Assembly (NCBI RefSeq): GCF_000379525.1
Contig: NZ_KB902496.1
Span: forward strand, 1 to 51,507
Direction: 5' to 3'
DNA from: Lamprocystis purpurea DSM 4197
GTDB lineage: Bacteria > Pseudomonadota > Gammaproteobacteria > Chromatiales > Chromatiaceae
Length of the DNA stretch: 51,507 bases
In this document: one piece after another, positions 1 through 8,438 of the stretch
Layout: each line of letters opens with the position of its first letter
Position numbering within the stretch: position 1 is the stretch's first letter
Notes under the pieces: model-generated
What the model was told of the DNA's origin: nothing
Databases searched by the model: none
Seen by the model: the letters and a program-made list of their open reading frames with translations, nothing else
Translations under genes and position numbers: made by a program

Positions 1-46
1 CGAACAAATGCGTTCGCTGGTTCAGCCCATCCCCGCGACCGGATAG
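1..46 (+). CDS. possible 3' end of an upstream gene (partial)
   Basis: One frame is open from the left edge to a TAG at 44-46, with a tail reading EQMRSLVQPIPATG. It looks like the C-terminus of a protein, but 14 residues are too few to identify anything. It could equally be chance. Confidence 0.25.
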   Translation, partial: EQMRSLVQPIPATG

Positions 47-122
47 CCCCTCACCGACTGCCACGTCCGGCCAGGCCGCTCGCGCGTCGCCTGCGGGCGC
101 GGCTGTCCGCGGGACAGGGTTG

Positions 123-139
123 TTGAGAATAATTCTCAA
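123..139. promoter_or_regulatory. Fur-box-like palindrome
   Basis: The sequence TTGAGAATAATTCTCAA is a perfect 8-1-8 palindrome in otherwise GC-rich DNA. It resembles the 7-1-7 Fur operator (TGATAATnATTATCA) and the GAGAATTATTCTC variants seen in gammaproteobacteria. It lies about 200 bp upstream of the aldolase gene at 338. It could act on that gene or on a minus-strand gene outside the window. The rest of 47-337 shows no convincing gene. Confidence 0.5.
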
Positions 140-337
140 ATGGGCGCCCCGGCGACCCGATTTCGCCGATGCTCGCCAGGAAATGCCTGTGCGTCAGCCC
201 ACCTGGCGCCGACCCCGGGTTCCGGCGCGTCCGCGAAAAACGCCGCAGCGCAAATGTCTCACTGACGCATCCGGTTTGCCGCCATGCCCGAATCTGGGGA
301 CAATGGTCGGCTAACCACGCTACCGAGAACACCCCCG

Positions 338-1321
338 ATGTCCGACAAGGCCCCTTGGATCACCTACCGTCCTGAACTCAAGGTCCTCGACTGCACCATC
401 CGCGACGGCGGTCTGGTCAATGCCCACCAGTTTTCCGACACCTTCGTCGGTGCCGTCTATCGCGCCTGCGTCGACGCCGGCCTGGATTACATGGAGATCG
501 GCTACAAGAATTCGAAAAAAGTCTTCCCGAAAGACAAGTTCGGCCCCTGGCGGCACTGCGATGAGGCCGATATCCGGCGGGTCGTCGGCGACCATGACGC
601 CGCCCGCACTGGGCTGAAGCTCGCCGCGATGGCCGACGCCGGCAAGAGTGACTGGCAGACGGATATCTGTCCCTGCGCGGACAGCCCGCTCGACGTGATC
701 CGGGTCGCCTTCTACGCCCATCAGGTCTCGGAGGCGGTGGAAATGATCCACCACTGCCACGGGCTGGGCTACGAGACCACCGCCAACCTGATGGCCGTCT
801 CCAATATCACCGAGGAGGAGATCGACACCGTCCTGGAGGCGATCGCCGAGACCCCGGCCAGCACCATGGTCATCGTCGACAGCTTCGGCTATCTCTATCG
901 CGAGCAGATCGATCGGCTCTACAAGAAATACGCCGCGGCCATGGCGGGGAGCGGCAAGGAGATCGGCATCCATGCCCACAACAACCTGCAACTCGCCTTC
1001 GCCAACACGATCGAAGCGATCATCCTGGGCTGCAATCGGGTAGACTCGACGATCTACGGCTTCGGCCGCGGTGCCGGCAACTGTCATACCGAACTCTTGC
1101 TCGGCTTCCTGCGCAACCCCAAGTTCGATTTGCGGCCCATCGTCGACGTGATCCAGCATCATGTGGCACCCCTGCGCAAGGAACTGATCTGGGGGCCGTC
1201 GCTGCCCTTCAACCTCACCGGCCAGCTCAACCAGCACCCGCGCTCCGCCATCGAGTGGACCGAGGGCCCCAATCGGGATGACTTCCTGGCCTTCTACGAC
1301 AAAGTCGTCTCGGAGATCTGA
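338..1321 (+). CDS. DRE-TIM metallolyase / aldolase family protein
   Basis: This 327-residue protein belongs to the HMGL-like (pyruvate carboxyltransferase) family of divalent-metal TIM barrels, which includes 4-hydroxy-2-oxovalerate aldolase. The TIRDGG motif near residue 20 supplies the catalytic Arg and metal-binding Asp, and HAHNN near residue 212 supplies the two metal-binding His. The barrel runs nearly the whole length. An ATG 54 bases further upstream is in frame, but the residues it would add look non-conserved, so the ATG at 338 (MSDKAPW) is preferred. The stop codon abuts the GTG start of rluB, so the two are probably co-transcribed. The substrate cannot be told from sequence; a pathway aldolase or a homocitrate/isopropylmalate synthase relative are both possible. 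Confidence 0.8.
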   Translation: MSDKAPWITYRPELKVLDCTIRDGGLVNAHQFSDTFVGAVYRACVDAGLDYMEIGYKNSKKVFPKDKFGPWRHCDEADIRRVVGDHDAARTGLKLAAMADAGKSDWQTDICPCADSPLDVIRVAFYAHQVSEAVEMIHHCHGLGYETTANLMAVSNITEEEIDTVLEAIAETPASTMVIVDSFGYLYREQIDRLYKKYAAAMAGSGKEIGIHAHNNLQLAFANTIEAIILGCNRVDSTIYGFGRGAGNCHTELLLGFLRNPKFDLRPIVDVIQHHVAPLRKELIWGPSLPFNLTGQLNQHPRSAIEWTEGPNRDDFLAFYDKVVSEI

Positions 1322-2221
1322 GTGCATCATCGCGCCCCATCCGGCAACCGGCCGCCGCTGAACCGCAACGTCGGGCGGCGCGGCCGCAACGACCCGGTCG
1401 ACCTGCCGGCTCCCGTGGATGCGCCCGGCGAGCGCCTGCAAAAGGTACTGGCCGACCAGGGGCTGGGCTCACGCCGTGAGATCGAGGCCTGGATTCGCAT
1501 CGGGCGGGTGCGGGTCAACGGTCAGGTCGCCACACTCGGCGACCGGGTCACGCCCCTGGATCGGGTGCGGGTGGATGGTCAGGAGATCCGCCGTCGTCCG
1601 CGGCGCGACGAGGACATGCAGATCATCGCCTACCACAAGCCGGAGGGCGAGATGGTCACCCGCCGCGATCCGGAGGGGCGTCCGACCGTCTTCCGGCATC
1701 TGCCGCGGCCGAAAACCGGGCGCTGGATCGCGGTCGGCCGGCTGGACATCAACACCTCCGGCTTGATTCTCTTCACCACCGACGGCGAACTGGCCAACCG
1801 GCTCATGCACCCGTCGCGGGAACTGGAGCGTGAGTATGCGGTGCGCATCCTGGGTCAGGTCCCGGACGGCACCCTGGACCGGCTGACCAGCGGCATTGCG
1901 CTCGAAGACGGCCCCGCGCATTTCGATGCGGTCAGCGCGCGCGGCGGCACCGGTGCCAACACCTGGTACCACGTGGTGCTGAAAGAAGGCCGCAACCGCG
2001 AGGTGCGCCGCCTGTGGGAGGCGGCCGATTGCCAGGTCAGCCGCCTGATCCGGGTCCGCTACGGCAACGTGGAATTAGGTCGGCGGCTCTTCCCCGGCAA
2101 CTGGCGGCCGCTGCTCGACGACGAGCGCAAGCTGCTGCTGTCACTGGCCGGGATGGAGTCGGAGCCGCGCAAGCCGCGGCTGCGCAACGCCGCCGCGCGT
2201 GTTTGGCAGGGCGGGCGGTAG
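1322..2221 (+). CDS. rluB: 23S rRNA pseudouridine synthase, RluB/RsuA type
   Basis: The 299-residue protein has an N-terminal S4 RNA-binding domain (about residues 38-85; ERLQKVLADQGLGSRREIE) followed by an RsuA/RluB catalytic domain. The motif GRLDINTSGL near residue 140 holds the catalytic Asp. RluB makes pseudouridine 2605 in E. coli 23S rRNA. Close paralogues (RsuA, RluE, RluF) share this layout; the basic N-terminal extension before the S4 domain favours RluB. The GTG start directly follows the TGA of the aldolase gene. An internal GTG at 1415, just before the S4 domain, is an alternative start. Confidence 0.85.
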   Translation: MHHRAPSGNRPPLNRNVGRRGRNDPVDLPAPVDAPGERLQKVLADQGLGSRREIEAWIRIGRVRVNGQVATLGDRVTPLDRVRVDGQEIRRRPRRDEDMQIIAYHKPEGEMVTRRDPEGRPTVFRHLPRPKTGRWIAVGRLDINTSGLILFTTDGELANRLMHPSRELEREYAVRILGQVPDGTLDRLTSGIALEDGPAHFDAVSARGGTGANTWYHVVLKEGRNREVRRLWEAADCQVSRLIRVRYGNVELGRRLFPGNWRPLLDDERKLLLSLAGMESEPRKPRLRNAAARVWQGGR

Positions 2222-2300
2222 CGGAGCCGTCTGTCACGCTGAACCGAGTATACGCCGGGCTTGGCGTGACATCGCCTTCGTACCCAGGCATGGCCTTGTC

Positions 2301-2329
2301 GTAGGGGCGGGTTTCAAACCCGCCCCTAC
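2301..2329. repeat. 29-bp REP palindrome, copy 1
   Basis: Two 14-bp arms (GTAGGGGCGGGTTT and its complement) flank one central base. The core matches the palindromes at 24211, 39823 and 50747. It lies between the convergent rluB and trhA genes. It may end transcription in both directions, but it has no T-tract. Confidence 0.85.
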
Positions 2330-2335
2330 TCGCTG

Positions 2336-2950
2336 CTACAAGTACAGCAGGATCGCGAAATAATGGCTCACACTGCCGGCAAGGACAAAGAGGTGCCAGA
2401 TCCCGTGACACCAGGGCCAGCGGTTATCCAGCGCGTAGAAGATCACCCCGACCGTATAAAACAGACCACCGGCCACCAGCCACCAGAAGCCGGCCGGGGG
2501 CAGGGCGGCGATGATGGGGCCTAGTGCGAACAGGATCAGCCAGCCCATCAGCAGATAGATGGCGACCGACAAGAGCCGCCCGCCGCCGCTGCGCAGGGTG
2601 TCGATCACCATCCCCGCGACGGCCAAACCCCAGACCGCGCCAAACAGCCACCAACCCGTTTTGCCCTTCAACGCGACCAGGGTAAAGGGGGTATAGGTCC
2701 CGGCGATCAGCAGATAGATCGCATGGTGGTCCATGACCTGGAAGAAGTCTTTCGCACGCCCGCGCAGACTGTGATAGAGCGTGGAGGAAAGATACAGCAG
2801 AAACAGTGTGGCCCCATACACGGAGAAGCTAACAATGCGGATCGCTTCGCCCTTCACGCCGGCCAGGGTGACCAGCACCGTGGCCCCGATCAGCGCCAGG
2901 ACCGCGCCGACCAGATGGGAAATGCTGTTGAAGCGCTCGCCGCGGTACAT
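2336..2950 (-). CDS. trhA: hemolysin III family membrane protein (TrhA/YqfA, PAQR)
   Basis: This 204-residue protein is almost entirely hydrophobic, with about seven membrane segments. It carries PAQR/hemolysin III hallmarks: an N-terminal ERFNSISHLVGA segment, S-TLYHS near residue 58 and MDHHAIYLLIAGTYTP near residue 73, whose Ser, Asp and His residues form a putative metal site. A C-terminal HGIWHLFVLAGS motif supplies further His. E. coli TrhA is linked to membrane fluidity and energy homeostasis. The hemolysin name is historical and does not imply a toxin. It is transcribed in the same direction as pbpG, 21 bases downstream of that gene. Confidence 0.85.
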   Translation of the reverse strand: MYRGERFNSISHLVGAVLALIGATVLVTLAGVKGEAIRIVSFSVYGATLFLLYLSSTLYHSLRGRAKDFFQVMDHHAIYLLIAGTYTPFTLVALKGKTGWWLFGAVWGLAVAGMVIDTLRSGGGRLLSVAIYLLMGWLILFALGPIIAALPPAGFWWLVAGGLFYTVGVIFYALDNRWPWCHGIWHLFVLAGSVSHYFAILLYL

Positions 2951-2971
2951 GTTGGTTATGCCCTCTGCCGA

Positions 2972-3880
2972 TCAGCCCGAACGACCGCGAAATTGTGCTT
3001 CGAGCCACTGACGCATGCGCTGTGAATCGCCCATCGGCGTGCGTTTGCCGGCTGAATCCAGGAACACCATGTCGAGCCGCCGCCCGCTGATCACCGCCCG
3101 CATCACCAGGCAATGGCCGGATTCGCTGACATAGCCGGTCTTGCTCAGTTCCACCCGCCAGTTCGGGTCCTGCACCAGCGGATTGGTATTGCGGTAGGCC
3201 AGGCGGTCGGCGTCGCCGTAGGGCTGCACTTCCATGGTCGCGCGGGTGGTGAGTTCCTGAATCAGCGGGTAACCGGCGGCGGCGCGGATCAGCTTCACCA
3301 GGTCTTCCGCCGTGGAGCGATTGCCGCCGTCCAGCCCGGTCGGGTCCGCGTAGCGCGTGTCGGCCATCCCGAGCGCGGCCGCCTTGCGGTTCATGGCGGC
3401 GACGAAGTCCGGCTTACCGCCGGGGAAGGTGGTCCGCCCCAGGGCGGAGGCCGCCCGATTGTCGGAGGACATCAGCGCCACCGCCAGGGTCTCCCAACGC
3501 TGCAGGGTGGCCGCCCGATCGATGCGCAGGCGCGAGCGGCTGTGGCGCAGTTGATCGCGATCGGATTCCAGGATGGTCAGCGGTTCATCCAGCGGTGCGC
3601 CGGAATCCAGCACCACCATGGCCGTCATCAGCTTGGTGATCGAGGCGATCGGCTTCTGATCATGGCTGTGTTTGGCATAGAGCGGCTGTCCGCTCTCATC
3701 CACCACCAGCACGGCCGCCGACTGGAGGTTCAGGTTGGGGGTGGTCTTGCGGGACGGGGCAGTGCCTGCCGCGCTGTTGCGCTCCGGGTCGGCCCCGAGG
3801 GCCACGCCCAGGGGGAGAGCGAGGGCGAGGGCGAGCAGGACGCGCGCGGTTCGGTGATTCACGCTCATCTGAGGATCCAT
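2972..3880 (-). CDS. pbpG: D-alanyl-D-alanine endopeptidase PBP7
   Basis: The 302-residue protein is a low-molecular-weight penicillin-binding protein of the S11 family. It has a signal peptide (LLALALALPLGVALGA), then SITK near residue 80 (catalytic Ser and Lys), SDN near 139 and KTG in the second half. Its sequence follows E. coli PbpG closely (PIASITKLMTAMVVLD; HCLVMRAVI). The enzyme acts in the periplasm on D-Ala-meso-DAP cross-links during wall remodelling. A second ATG four codons in (3868) is an equally good start, as neither has a strong ribosome-binding site. The gene is divergent from recJ, leaving a promoter region at 3881-4145. Confidence 0.9.
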   Translation of the reverse strand: MDPQMSVNHRTARVLLALALALPLGVALGADPERNSAAGTAPSRKTTPNLNLQSAAVLVVDESGQPLYAKHSHDQKPIASITKLMTAMVVLDSGAPLDEPLTILESDRDQLRHSRSRLRIDRAATLQRWETLAVALMSSDNRAASALGRTTFPGGKPDFVAAMNRKAAALGMADTRYADPTGLDGGNRSTAEDLVKLIRAAAGYPLIQELTTRATMEVQPYGDADRLAYRNTNPLVQDPNWRVELSKTGYVSESGHCLVMRAVISGRRLDMVFLDSAGKRTPMGDSQRMRQWLEAQFRGRSG

Positions 3881-4145
3881 AACTAAAGGTGTTGCGGCGA
3901 GTGCCGCGGAATCGGGGCCGCGTGATTTTCGGGTTGTCTGTTCCCCGCAAGCGCAATATGGTAGCCGGGTCGCGGCCGCAGGTTAAGCACCGATGCGGTT
4001 TTTGTTGCCGGAAACGCGATCCGCCGCCGACATGATGTTTCGGCAATCGCCTAACCGCGTTCCCGGATGCACGCTGAGGGCTGACCGCCGGCTGCCGATA
4101 CTCCGACCGAACGCGTCCACCCACCTCTTGCCGCAACGAGCCCAA

Positions 4146-5864
4146 GTGACCCCCACCCACATCCGCCGTATCGGTGTCGACCCGGCGCAGCCACCTGCCG
4201 CCAACCCGCGCGAACTGCTGCATCAACTCTACCGCAGCCGTGGACAGGACGCATCCGGGACCGCGCTGGGCCTCGCGGATCTGGCGCCCTATGAGACGCT
4301 CGCGGGGCTGGAGCCCGCGGTCGCGCTGCTCGCCTCGACCCTGCGTTGCGGCGCGTCGATCCTGGTGGTGGGCGACTATGACGCCGACGGCGCCACCGGC
4401 AGTGCGCTGGCCGTGCTGGGTCTGCGCGCCCTGGGCGCCCGCGCCGTATCCTATCTGGTGCCGAGCCGCTTCGCCTACGGCTATGGTCTGAGCCCGCCGG
4501 TGGTCGAGGCCGCGGCGCCGCAATCTCCCGGCCTGCTGATCACCGTCGATAACGGCATTGCCAGTGTCGCCGGGGTGGAGCGGGCCAATCAGCTCGGCAT
4601 CCCGGTGCTGATCACCGACCACCACCTGGCCGGGGCGCAGTTGCCCGCTGCAGCGGCCATCGTCAACCCTAATCAGCCCGGCTGTCCTTTCCCGAGCAAG
4701 CACCTGGCCGGGGTCGGCGTGGTCTTCTACGTGCTGGCCGCCCTGCGCGCCCACCTGCGCGCGGCGGGCTGGTTCACTGCCGACCGGCCGGAGCCGAACC
4801 TGGCCGAGTACCTGGATCTGGTCGCCCTGGGCACGGTGGCCGACGTGGTGACGCTCGACCGCAACAACCGCATCCTGGTGGAGCAGGGCCTGCGGCGTAT
4901 CCGGGCCGGACGCTGCCGGCCGGGCATCCGCGCACTGCTCCAGGCGGCGGGGCGCGATCCGGCCCGGGCCACCGCGGCGGACCTGGGATTCTATGTCGGC
5001 CCACGGCTCAATGCTGCCGGCCGGCTCACCGAAATGAGTCTGGGGGTCGAATGCCTGCTGTGTGACGATCCGATCCGCGCCCTGGACCTGGCCGCGCAGC
5101 TCGATGCACTCAACCGCGAGCGCCGCGAGATCGAAGGGACCATGCGCGATCAGGCCGAGACGCTGGTCGAGCGCATCGTCCTGCGCGGTGACGATCTGCC
5201 GCCCGGTCTGTGTCTCTACGGCAAGGGCTGGCACGAGGGCGTGTCGGGGATCGTCGCCGCGCGCATCCGCGAGCGCTATCATCGCCCCGTCATCGCTTTC
5301 GCGGACGCCGCCGACGGCTTACTGCGCGGCTCGGCCCGCTCAGTGGAGGGGTTGAACATCCGCGACGCCATCGACCTGGTCGACCGGCGCCGCCCCGGAC
5401 TGATCGCGCGCTTCGGCGGACACGCCATGGCTGCCGGGGTGACCCTGAAACCCGAATGCCTGAGCGACTTCCGGCTCGCTTTCCGCGACGCGGTGCGTGA
5501 GCAACTGGGCGAGGCCCCGCCGGTGCATGAGATTCGTTCGGACGGCGAACTGCCGCCGCGGCTGATGAACCTGGAGACCTGCGACGCCCTGCGCCTGGGC
5601 GGACCCTGGGGTAAGGGCTTCCCGGAACCCCTGTTCGACGGGGAGTTCGAGGTCATTGGCGCGCGGCTGGTCGGTGAACGGCACCTGAAGTTGCGGCTGA
5701 AACCCGAGCGGGGCCCGCTGCTGGAAGCCATCGGGTTCGGCCAAGGCGAACGCCTGGAACTGGCGCGCGGCCGGGTGCACCTGGCTTACCGCCTGGACGT
5801 CAATGAATACCGGGGTGAACGGACCCCCCAACTGATTCTGGAGCACCTGCAATCGACCACCTAG
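4146..5864 (+). CDS. recJ: single-stranded-DNA-specific exonuclease RecJ
   Basis: The product degrades single-stranded DNA 5' to 3' in recombination and mismatch repair. The DHH phosphoesterase core shows VVGDYDADGATGSALA near residue 74 and TDHH near 157, and the DHHA1 domain shows GGHAMAAG near 424. A C-terminal OB domain follows. The chosen GTG at 4146 gives 572 residues, the usual RecJ length, and begins where E. coli RecJ similarity begins. The frame is open from an ATG at 3993, which would add 51 residues that look non-conserved. The 3' end overlaps the probable start of darP. Confidence 0.9.
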   Translation: MTPTHIRRIGVDPAQPPAANPRELLHQLYRSRGQDASGTALGLADLAPYETLAGLEPAVALLASTLRCGASILVVGDYDADGATGSALAVLGLRALGARAVSYLVPSRFAYGYGLSPPVVEAAAPQSPGLLITVDNGIASVAGVERANQLGIPVLITDHHLAGAQLPAAAAIVNPNQPGCPFPSKHLAGVGVVFYVLAALRAHLRAAGWFTADRPEPNLAEYLDLVALGTVADVVTLDRNNRILVEQGLRRIRAGRCRPGIRALLQAAGRDPARATAADLGFYVGPRLNAAGRLTEMSLGVECLLCDDPIRALDLAAQLDALNRERREIEGTMRDQAETLVERIVLRGDDLPPGLCLYGKGWHEGVSGIVAARIRERYHRPVIAFADAADGLLRGSARSVEGLNIRDAIDLVDRRRPGLIARFGGHAMAAGVTLKPECLSDFRLAFRDAVREQLGEAPPVHEIRSDGELPPRLMNLETCDALRLGGPWGKGFPEPLFDGEFEVIGARLVGERHLKLRLKPERGPLLEAIGFGQGERLELARGRVHLAYRLDVNEYRGERTPQLILEHLQSTT

Positions 5865-6508
5865 ACGATACCATCGACCCTTTTGATGCCGAGGATGCGG
5901 AAGACGCCGAGGACACGGCCGATCCGATCCGCGGCGCCGGTCACCAAGTCCCCGCGGCGGGTGAGGACTGGGAGGAACGCCCGGAGGGTCCGAGCAAAAG
6001 CCAGTTCAAACGCGAGCATCAGGCGCTCCAAGCCCTGGCCGAGCGGATGACCAGGATGCCCCGCGCCCAATTGGAGCGGCTCAAGCTCAGCCCGGTCACC
6101 TGGCTCGCGCTCGACGAGACTGTGCGCATCAAGGACGTACGCGCCCTGGGGCGGCACTACAAGCGCATCGCCAACCTTCTGCAACGCGAGGACATGCACG
6201 CTGTTCACGCTCTGATGGACGAGACCGAGGCCCGCGAACGCGCGGCCGCCGCCGGCCACCATCGCCTGGAGCGCTGGCGCGAACGCCTGATCACCGAGGG
6301 CGACGCCGCCCTGAGCGACTTCCTTGACGACCACCCGGACACCGACCGTCAGCAATTGCGCACCCTGGTGCGCGCCGCCAAACGCGACACCGAGCGCGGC
6401 AAACCCGAGGCCCCGCGTAAGCTGTTCCGGTTCTTGCGCGATGCGGTGGACGCCGGGGCCGCTGAGGAAGACACGGCGGCCGATGAACCGGACTCGGAGC
6501 CTCGCTGA
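5852..6508 (+). CDS. darP: ribosome-associated protein DarP/YjgA (DUF615), probable non-ATG start
   Basis: The 50S-associated YjgA/DarP family is recognised by SKSQFKREHQALQALAERM, then PVTWLALDETVRIKD and an LLQRE-containing helix. The first ATG in this frame (6047) falls after the conserved SKSQFKRE segment, so coding must begin further upstream. From the last in-frame stop (5816) to 6047 there is no ATG, GTG or TTG. The ATC at 5852 has GGAG at 5840-5843 eight bases ahead and gives an acidic N-terminus typical of the family (218 residues). Either ATC is a true rare start overlapping recJ, or the start codon was lost by mutation or sequencing error. Family identity is firm; the start is inferred. 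Confidence 0.75.
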   Translation: MDHLDDTIDPFDAEDAEDAEDTADPIRGAGHQVPAAGEDWEERPEGPSKSQFKREHQALQALAERMTRMPRAQLERLKLSPVTWLALDETVRIKDVRALGRHYKRIANLLQREDMHAVHALMDETEARERAAAAGHHRLERWRERLITEGDAALSDFLDDHPDTDRQQLRTLVRAAKRDTERGKPEAPRKLFRFLRDAVDAGAAEEDTAADEPDSEPR

Positions 6509-6542
6509 CCCTTTCGGTCATGACCGCCGCATCACATCAACC

Positions 6543-6670
6543 GTCGAGGCTTTACCGTGAAAGTCGCGCAGCGACCCTGTGGGAGCGGCGTCCCGCCGCG
6601 ACGGGGCCGGGCGCGAAGTTGCAGATCACCGCGGCACCGCATCGCGGCGGGACGCCGCTCCCACGGGGGA
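6543..6670. repeat. ~130-bp dispersed hairpin element, copy 1
   Basis: It starts GTCGAGGCTTT and contains GTGGGAGCGGCGTCCCGCCGCG, which pairs with the complementary arm ending at 6664. The loop is about 45 bp. A closely similar copy in the same orientation lies at 35169-35307, including the unpaired left part GTCGCGCAGCGA. It is probably a non-autonomous MITE/REP-type element; it separates darP from cobD. Confidence 0.8.
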
Positions 6671-6728
6671 CATTCATCTTCCGGGGTAGCTGATGTTCCT
6701 TCCATGGCCGTTAGCCGGTGGGCGACGA

Positions 6729-7694
6729 TCACCAAGGCAGCAGCGGTCGCAGCGGTGCGAGCGCCAACCCGGCCACCAGCGCCAGCACGCAGCACACCAG
6801 AATCAGCCGCAGCGCGCGGCGCAGGTGGCCGCCATCCAGATCGGCCGGCCAGTCGGAGTCGCCGATCCAGTCACGTTCGACCCATTCACCGTGATAGCGC
6901 GCCGGTCCGACCAGGCGTACCCGCAGGGCGCCGGCACAGGCGGCCTCGCTCCAGCCGGAGTTGGGGCTCGGCAAGCGGGCGTGATAGCGCCAGGCGGCCT
7001 GGACAGCAAGGCGCGGGTCCAGCCGGAGCAGTGCGGCAGCCAGCGCGATCAAGGGAACCGAGAGGCGCGCCGGCAGCCAGTGCACCAGATCGTCTGAACG
7101 CGCCCCGGCCCAGCCGAAGCGGGCATAGCGCGCGTTTTTGTAGCCGACCATCGAATCCAGCGTCGACACCGCCTTGACCACAATCAGCCCCGGCAGCCCG
7201 AACAGACAGAGCGCCCACAGCGGGGTCAGCACCCCATCGGTCAGATTCTCCGCCAGACTCTCGATGGTGGCGCGCACCACGCCGTCGCGCTGGAGTTGAT
7301 CCGTGTCACGGCCGACCAGCATCCCGAGCCGTCGGCGCGCGGTCGGCAGGTCGTCCAGCGCTTCCAGCACCCGCTGTCCATGAACCAACAGGTCACGCAT
7401 ACACAGCAGGCTATAGGCGATGAAGCAGTCCCAGGCCAGGGCCAGCCAGGGATGCCACCACGCAAGCCCCAGGCGGACACCCCACCAAACCAAGAGCGCC
7501 CCGCCGACTACCAGGACCCAGTGCAGCAGGCCGCCAAGTCGACCATCGAGTCCGACGGCAAAGAGCAGACGCTCCCCGGCAAGGCTCAAGGCACCCATCA
7601 ACCGCACGGGGTGCAGGCGATAGACCGGGTCGCCGAACAGGGCGTCGAGCAGACAGGCGGTGAGGATGATTTCGAGGTGAGTGGCTAAGTTCAT
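6729..7694 (-). CDS. cobD: adenosylcobinamide-phosphate synthase
   Basis: The CobD/CbiB integral membrane enzyme attaches aminopropanol (or its phosphate) to adenosylcobyric acid in late cobalamin synthesis. The 321 residues include LLDALFGDPVYRLHPVRLMG at the N-terminus, ESLAENLTDGVLTPL in the middle, SMVGYKNARYARFGWAGARSDD and PSPNSGWSEAA, all family hallmarks. Several membrane helices are visible. It stands alone here, 10 kb from the cobB-cobC-cobQ group, so the pathway is split. Note that cobD of this nomenclature corresponds to Salmonella cbiB. Confidence 0.9.
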   Translation of the reverse strand: MNLATHLEIILTACLLDALFGDPVYRLHPVRLMGALSLAGERLLFAVGLDGRLGGLLHWVLVVGGALLVWWGVRLGLAWWHPWLALAWDCFIAYSLLCMRDLLVHGQRVLEALDDLPTARRRLGMLVGRDTDQLQRDGVVRATIESLAENLTDGVLTPLWALCLFGLPGLIVVKAVSTLDSMVGYKNARYARFGWAGARSDDLVHWLPARLSVPLIALAAALLRLDPRLAVQAAWRYHARLPSPNSGWSEAACAGALRVRLVGPARYHGEWVERDWIGDSDWPADLDGGHLRRALRLILVCCVLALVAGLALAPLRPLLPW

Positions 7695-7768
7695 CGGTGG
7701 ATCCTAGCGCGCGCGACGGTTGCGGCACCATGATGACTCCATGTCGCCGTCTTGGCTGGAGGTACCCG

Positions 7769-8320
7769 GTGGAAGCGCTGAAACTCAAGACACTCGATGA
7801 CCTGCTGCTGTCGTCCGAGGAGCGGGTGGAACTGATCGGCGGGGAGATCGTGCGCCGGCCGATGACGCGGTTCGCCCATGGACAGACACAAATGCGTACC
7901 GCGCGCCGGCTCGGGCCCTTCGATCGCGATGGCGGCCCCGGCGGCGACTGGTGGTTCGCAACCGAAATCAGCGTCGCCTACGAGCCCCACGAGTGCCCGT
8001 CGCACGACCTGGCCGGCTGGCGCCGCGAACGCCTGCCGCACCCGCCCGCCGGTGTCATCGAACTGCCGCCGGACTGGGCCTGCGAGATCGTCTCCCCCGG
8101 CCACGAGCGCAAGGATACCCGCCACCTGCCGCAATTGCTCAAACGTCACCGGGTGCCCTGCTATTGGCTGATCTGGCCCGAGGACAGGACGCTGGTCGCC
8201 TATGCCCTGGACGGCGGGGACTGGCGCGAAATCGCGACCCTGAAGGATCAGGGCCGTGGCCGCATCCCGCCGTTCGATGCCATCGAACTCGATCTGGCCG
8301 ATCTGCTGGCGGACGGCTAG
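7769..8320 (+). CDS. Uma2 family (DUF820) putative nuclease
   Basis: Uma2 proteins have a PD-(D/E)XK-like restriction endonuclease fold and occur in large paralogous sets, mostly of unknown role. This 183-residue copy shows an ERVELIGGEIV start, a central Asp/Glu region (PPDWACEIVSPGHERKDT) containing the expected E and D/K residues, then YWLIWPEDRTL and FDAIELDLADLL. The start is the GTG at 7769, with GGAGG at 7758-7762. The frame is open further upstream, but without a binding site. A deleted paralogue lies at 50828-51183 and a diverged, longer relative at 34027-34878. Confidence 0.75.
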   Translation: MEALKLKTLDDLLLSSEERVELIGGEIVRRPMTRFAHGQTQMRTARRLGPFDRDGGPGGDWWFATEISVAYEPHECPSHDLAGWRRERLPHPPAGVIELPPDWACEIVSPGHERKDTRHLPQLLKRHRVPCYWLIWPEDRTLVAYALDGGDWREIATLKDQGRGRIPPFDAIELDLADLLADG

Positions 8321-8438
8321 CCGCTGCGGTCCAGCCCCTCAATGCCGGGCGGGCATCCTCCGCGACTTGCGGCCAGATCAGGTCCAGGAAGCGATCTTCG
8401 CTGCGCTTATAGAATCGCTGTAGACACTTCGGCGGCGT

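Noticed and set aside
51-332. 93-codon minus-strand frame upstream of the aldolase
   Set aside because: Arg/Ser-rich composition, no ribosome-binding site, and it crosses the Fur-like palindrome.
3696-5282. Long open frame antisense to recJ (528 codons), and similar long antisense frames at 320-1441, 9343-11007, 28825-30159, 30292-31842 and 43693-45384
   Set aside because: All lie opposite well-supported genes in high-GC DNA, where antisense frames stay open by codon bias; their translations are low-complexity His/Arg/Gly-rich and match no family.
8323-8438. Possible HEPN partner downstream of the MNT remnant (reading CLQRFYKRSEDRFLDLIWPQ)
   Set aside because: The reading looks protein-like but is short, has no start and cannot be assigned to HEPN; left as unexplained remnant.
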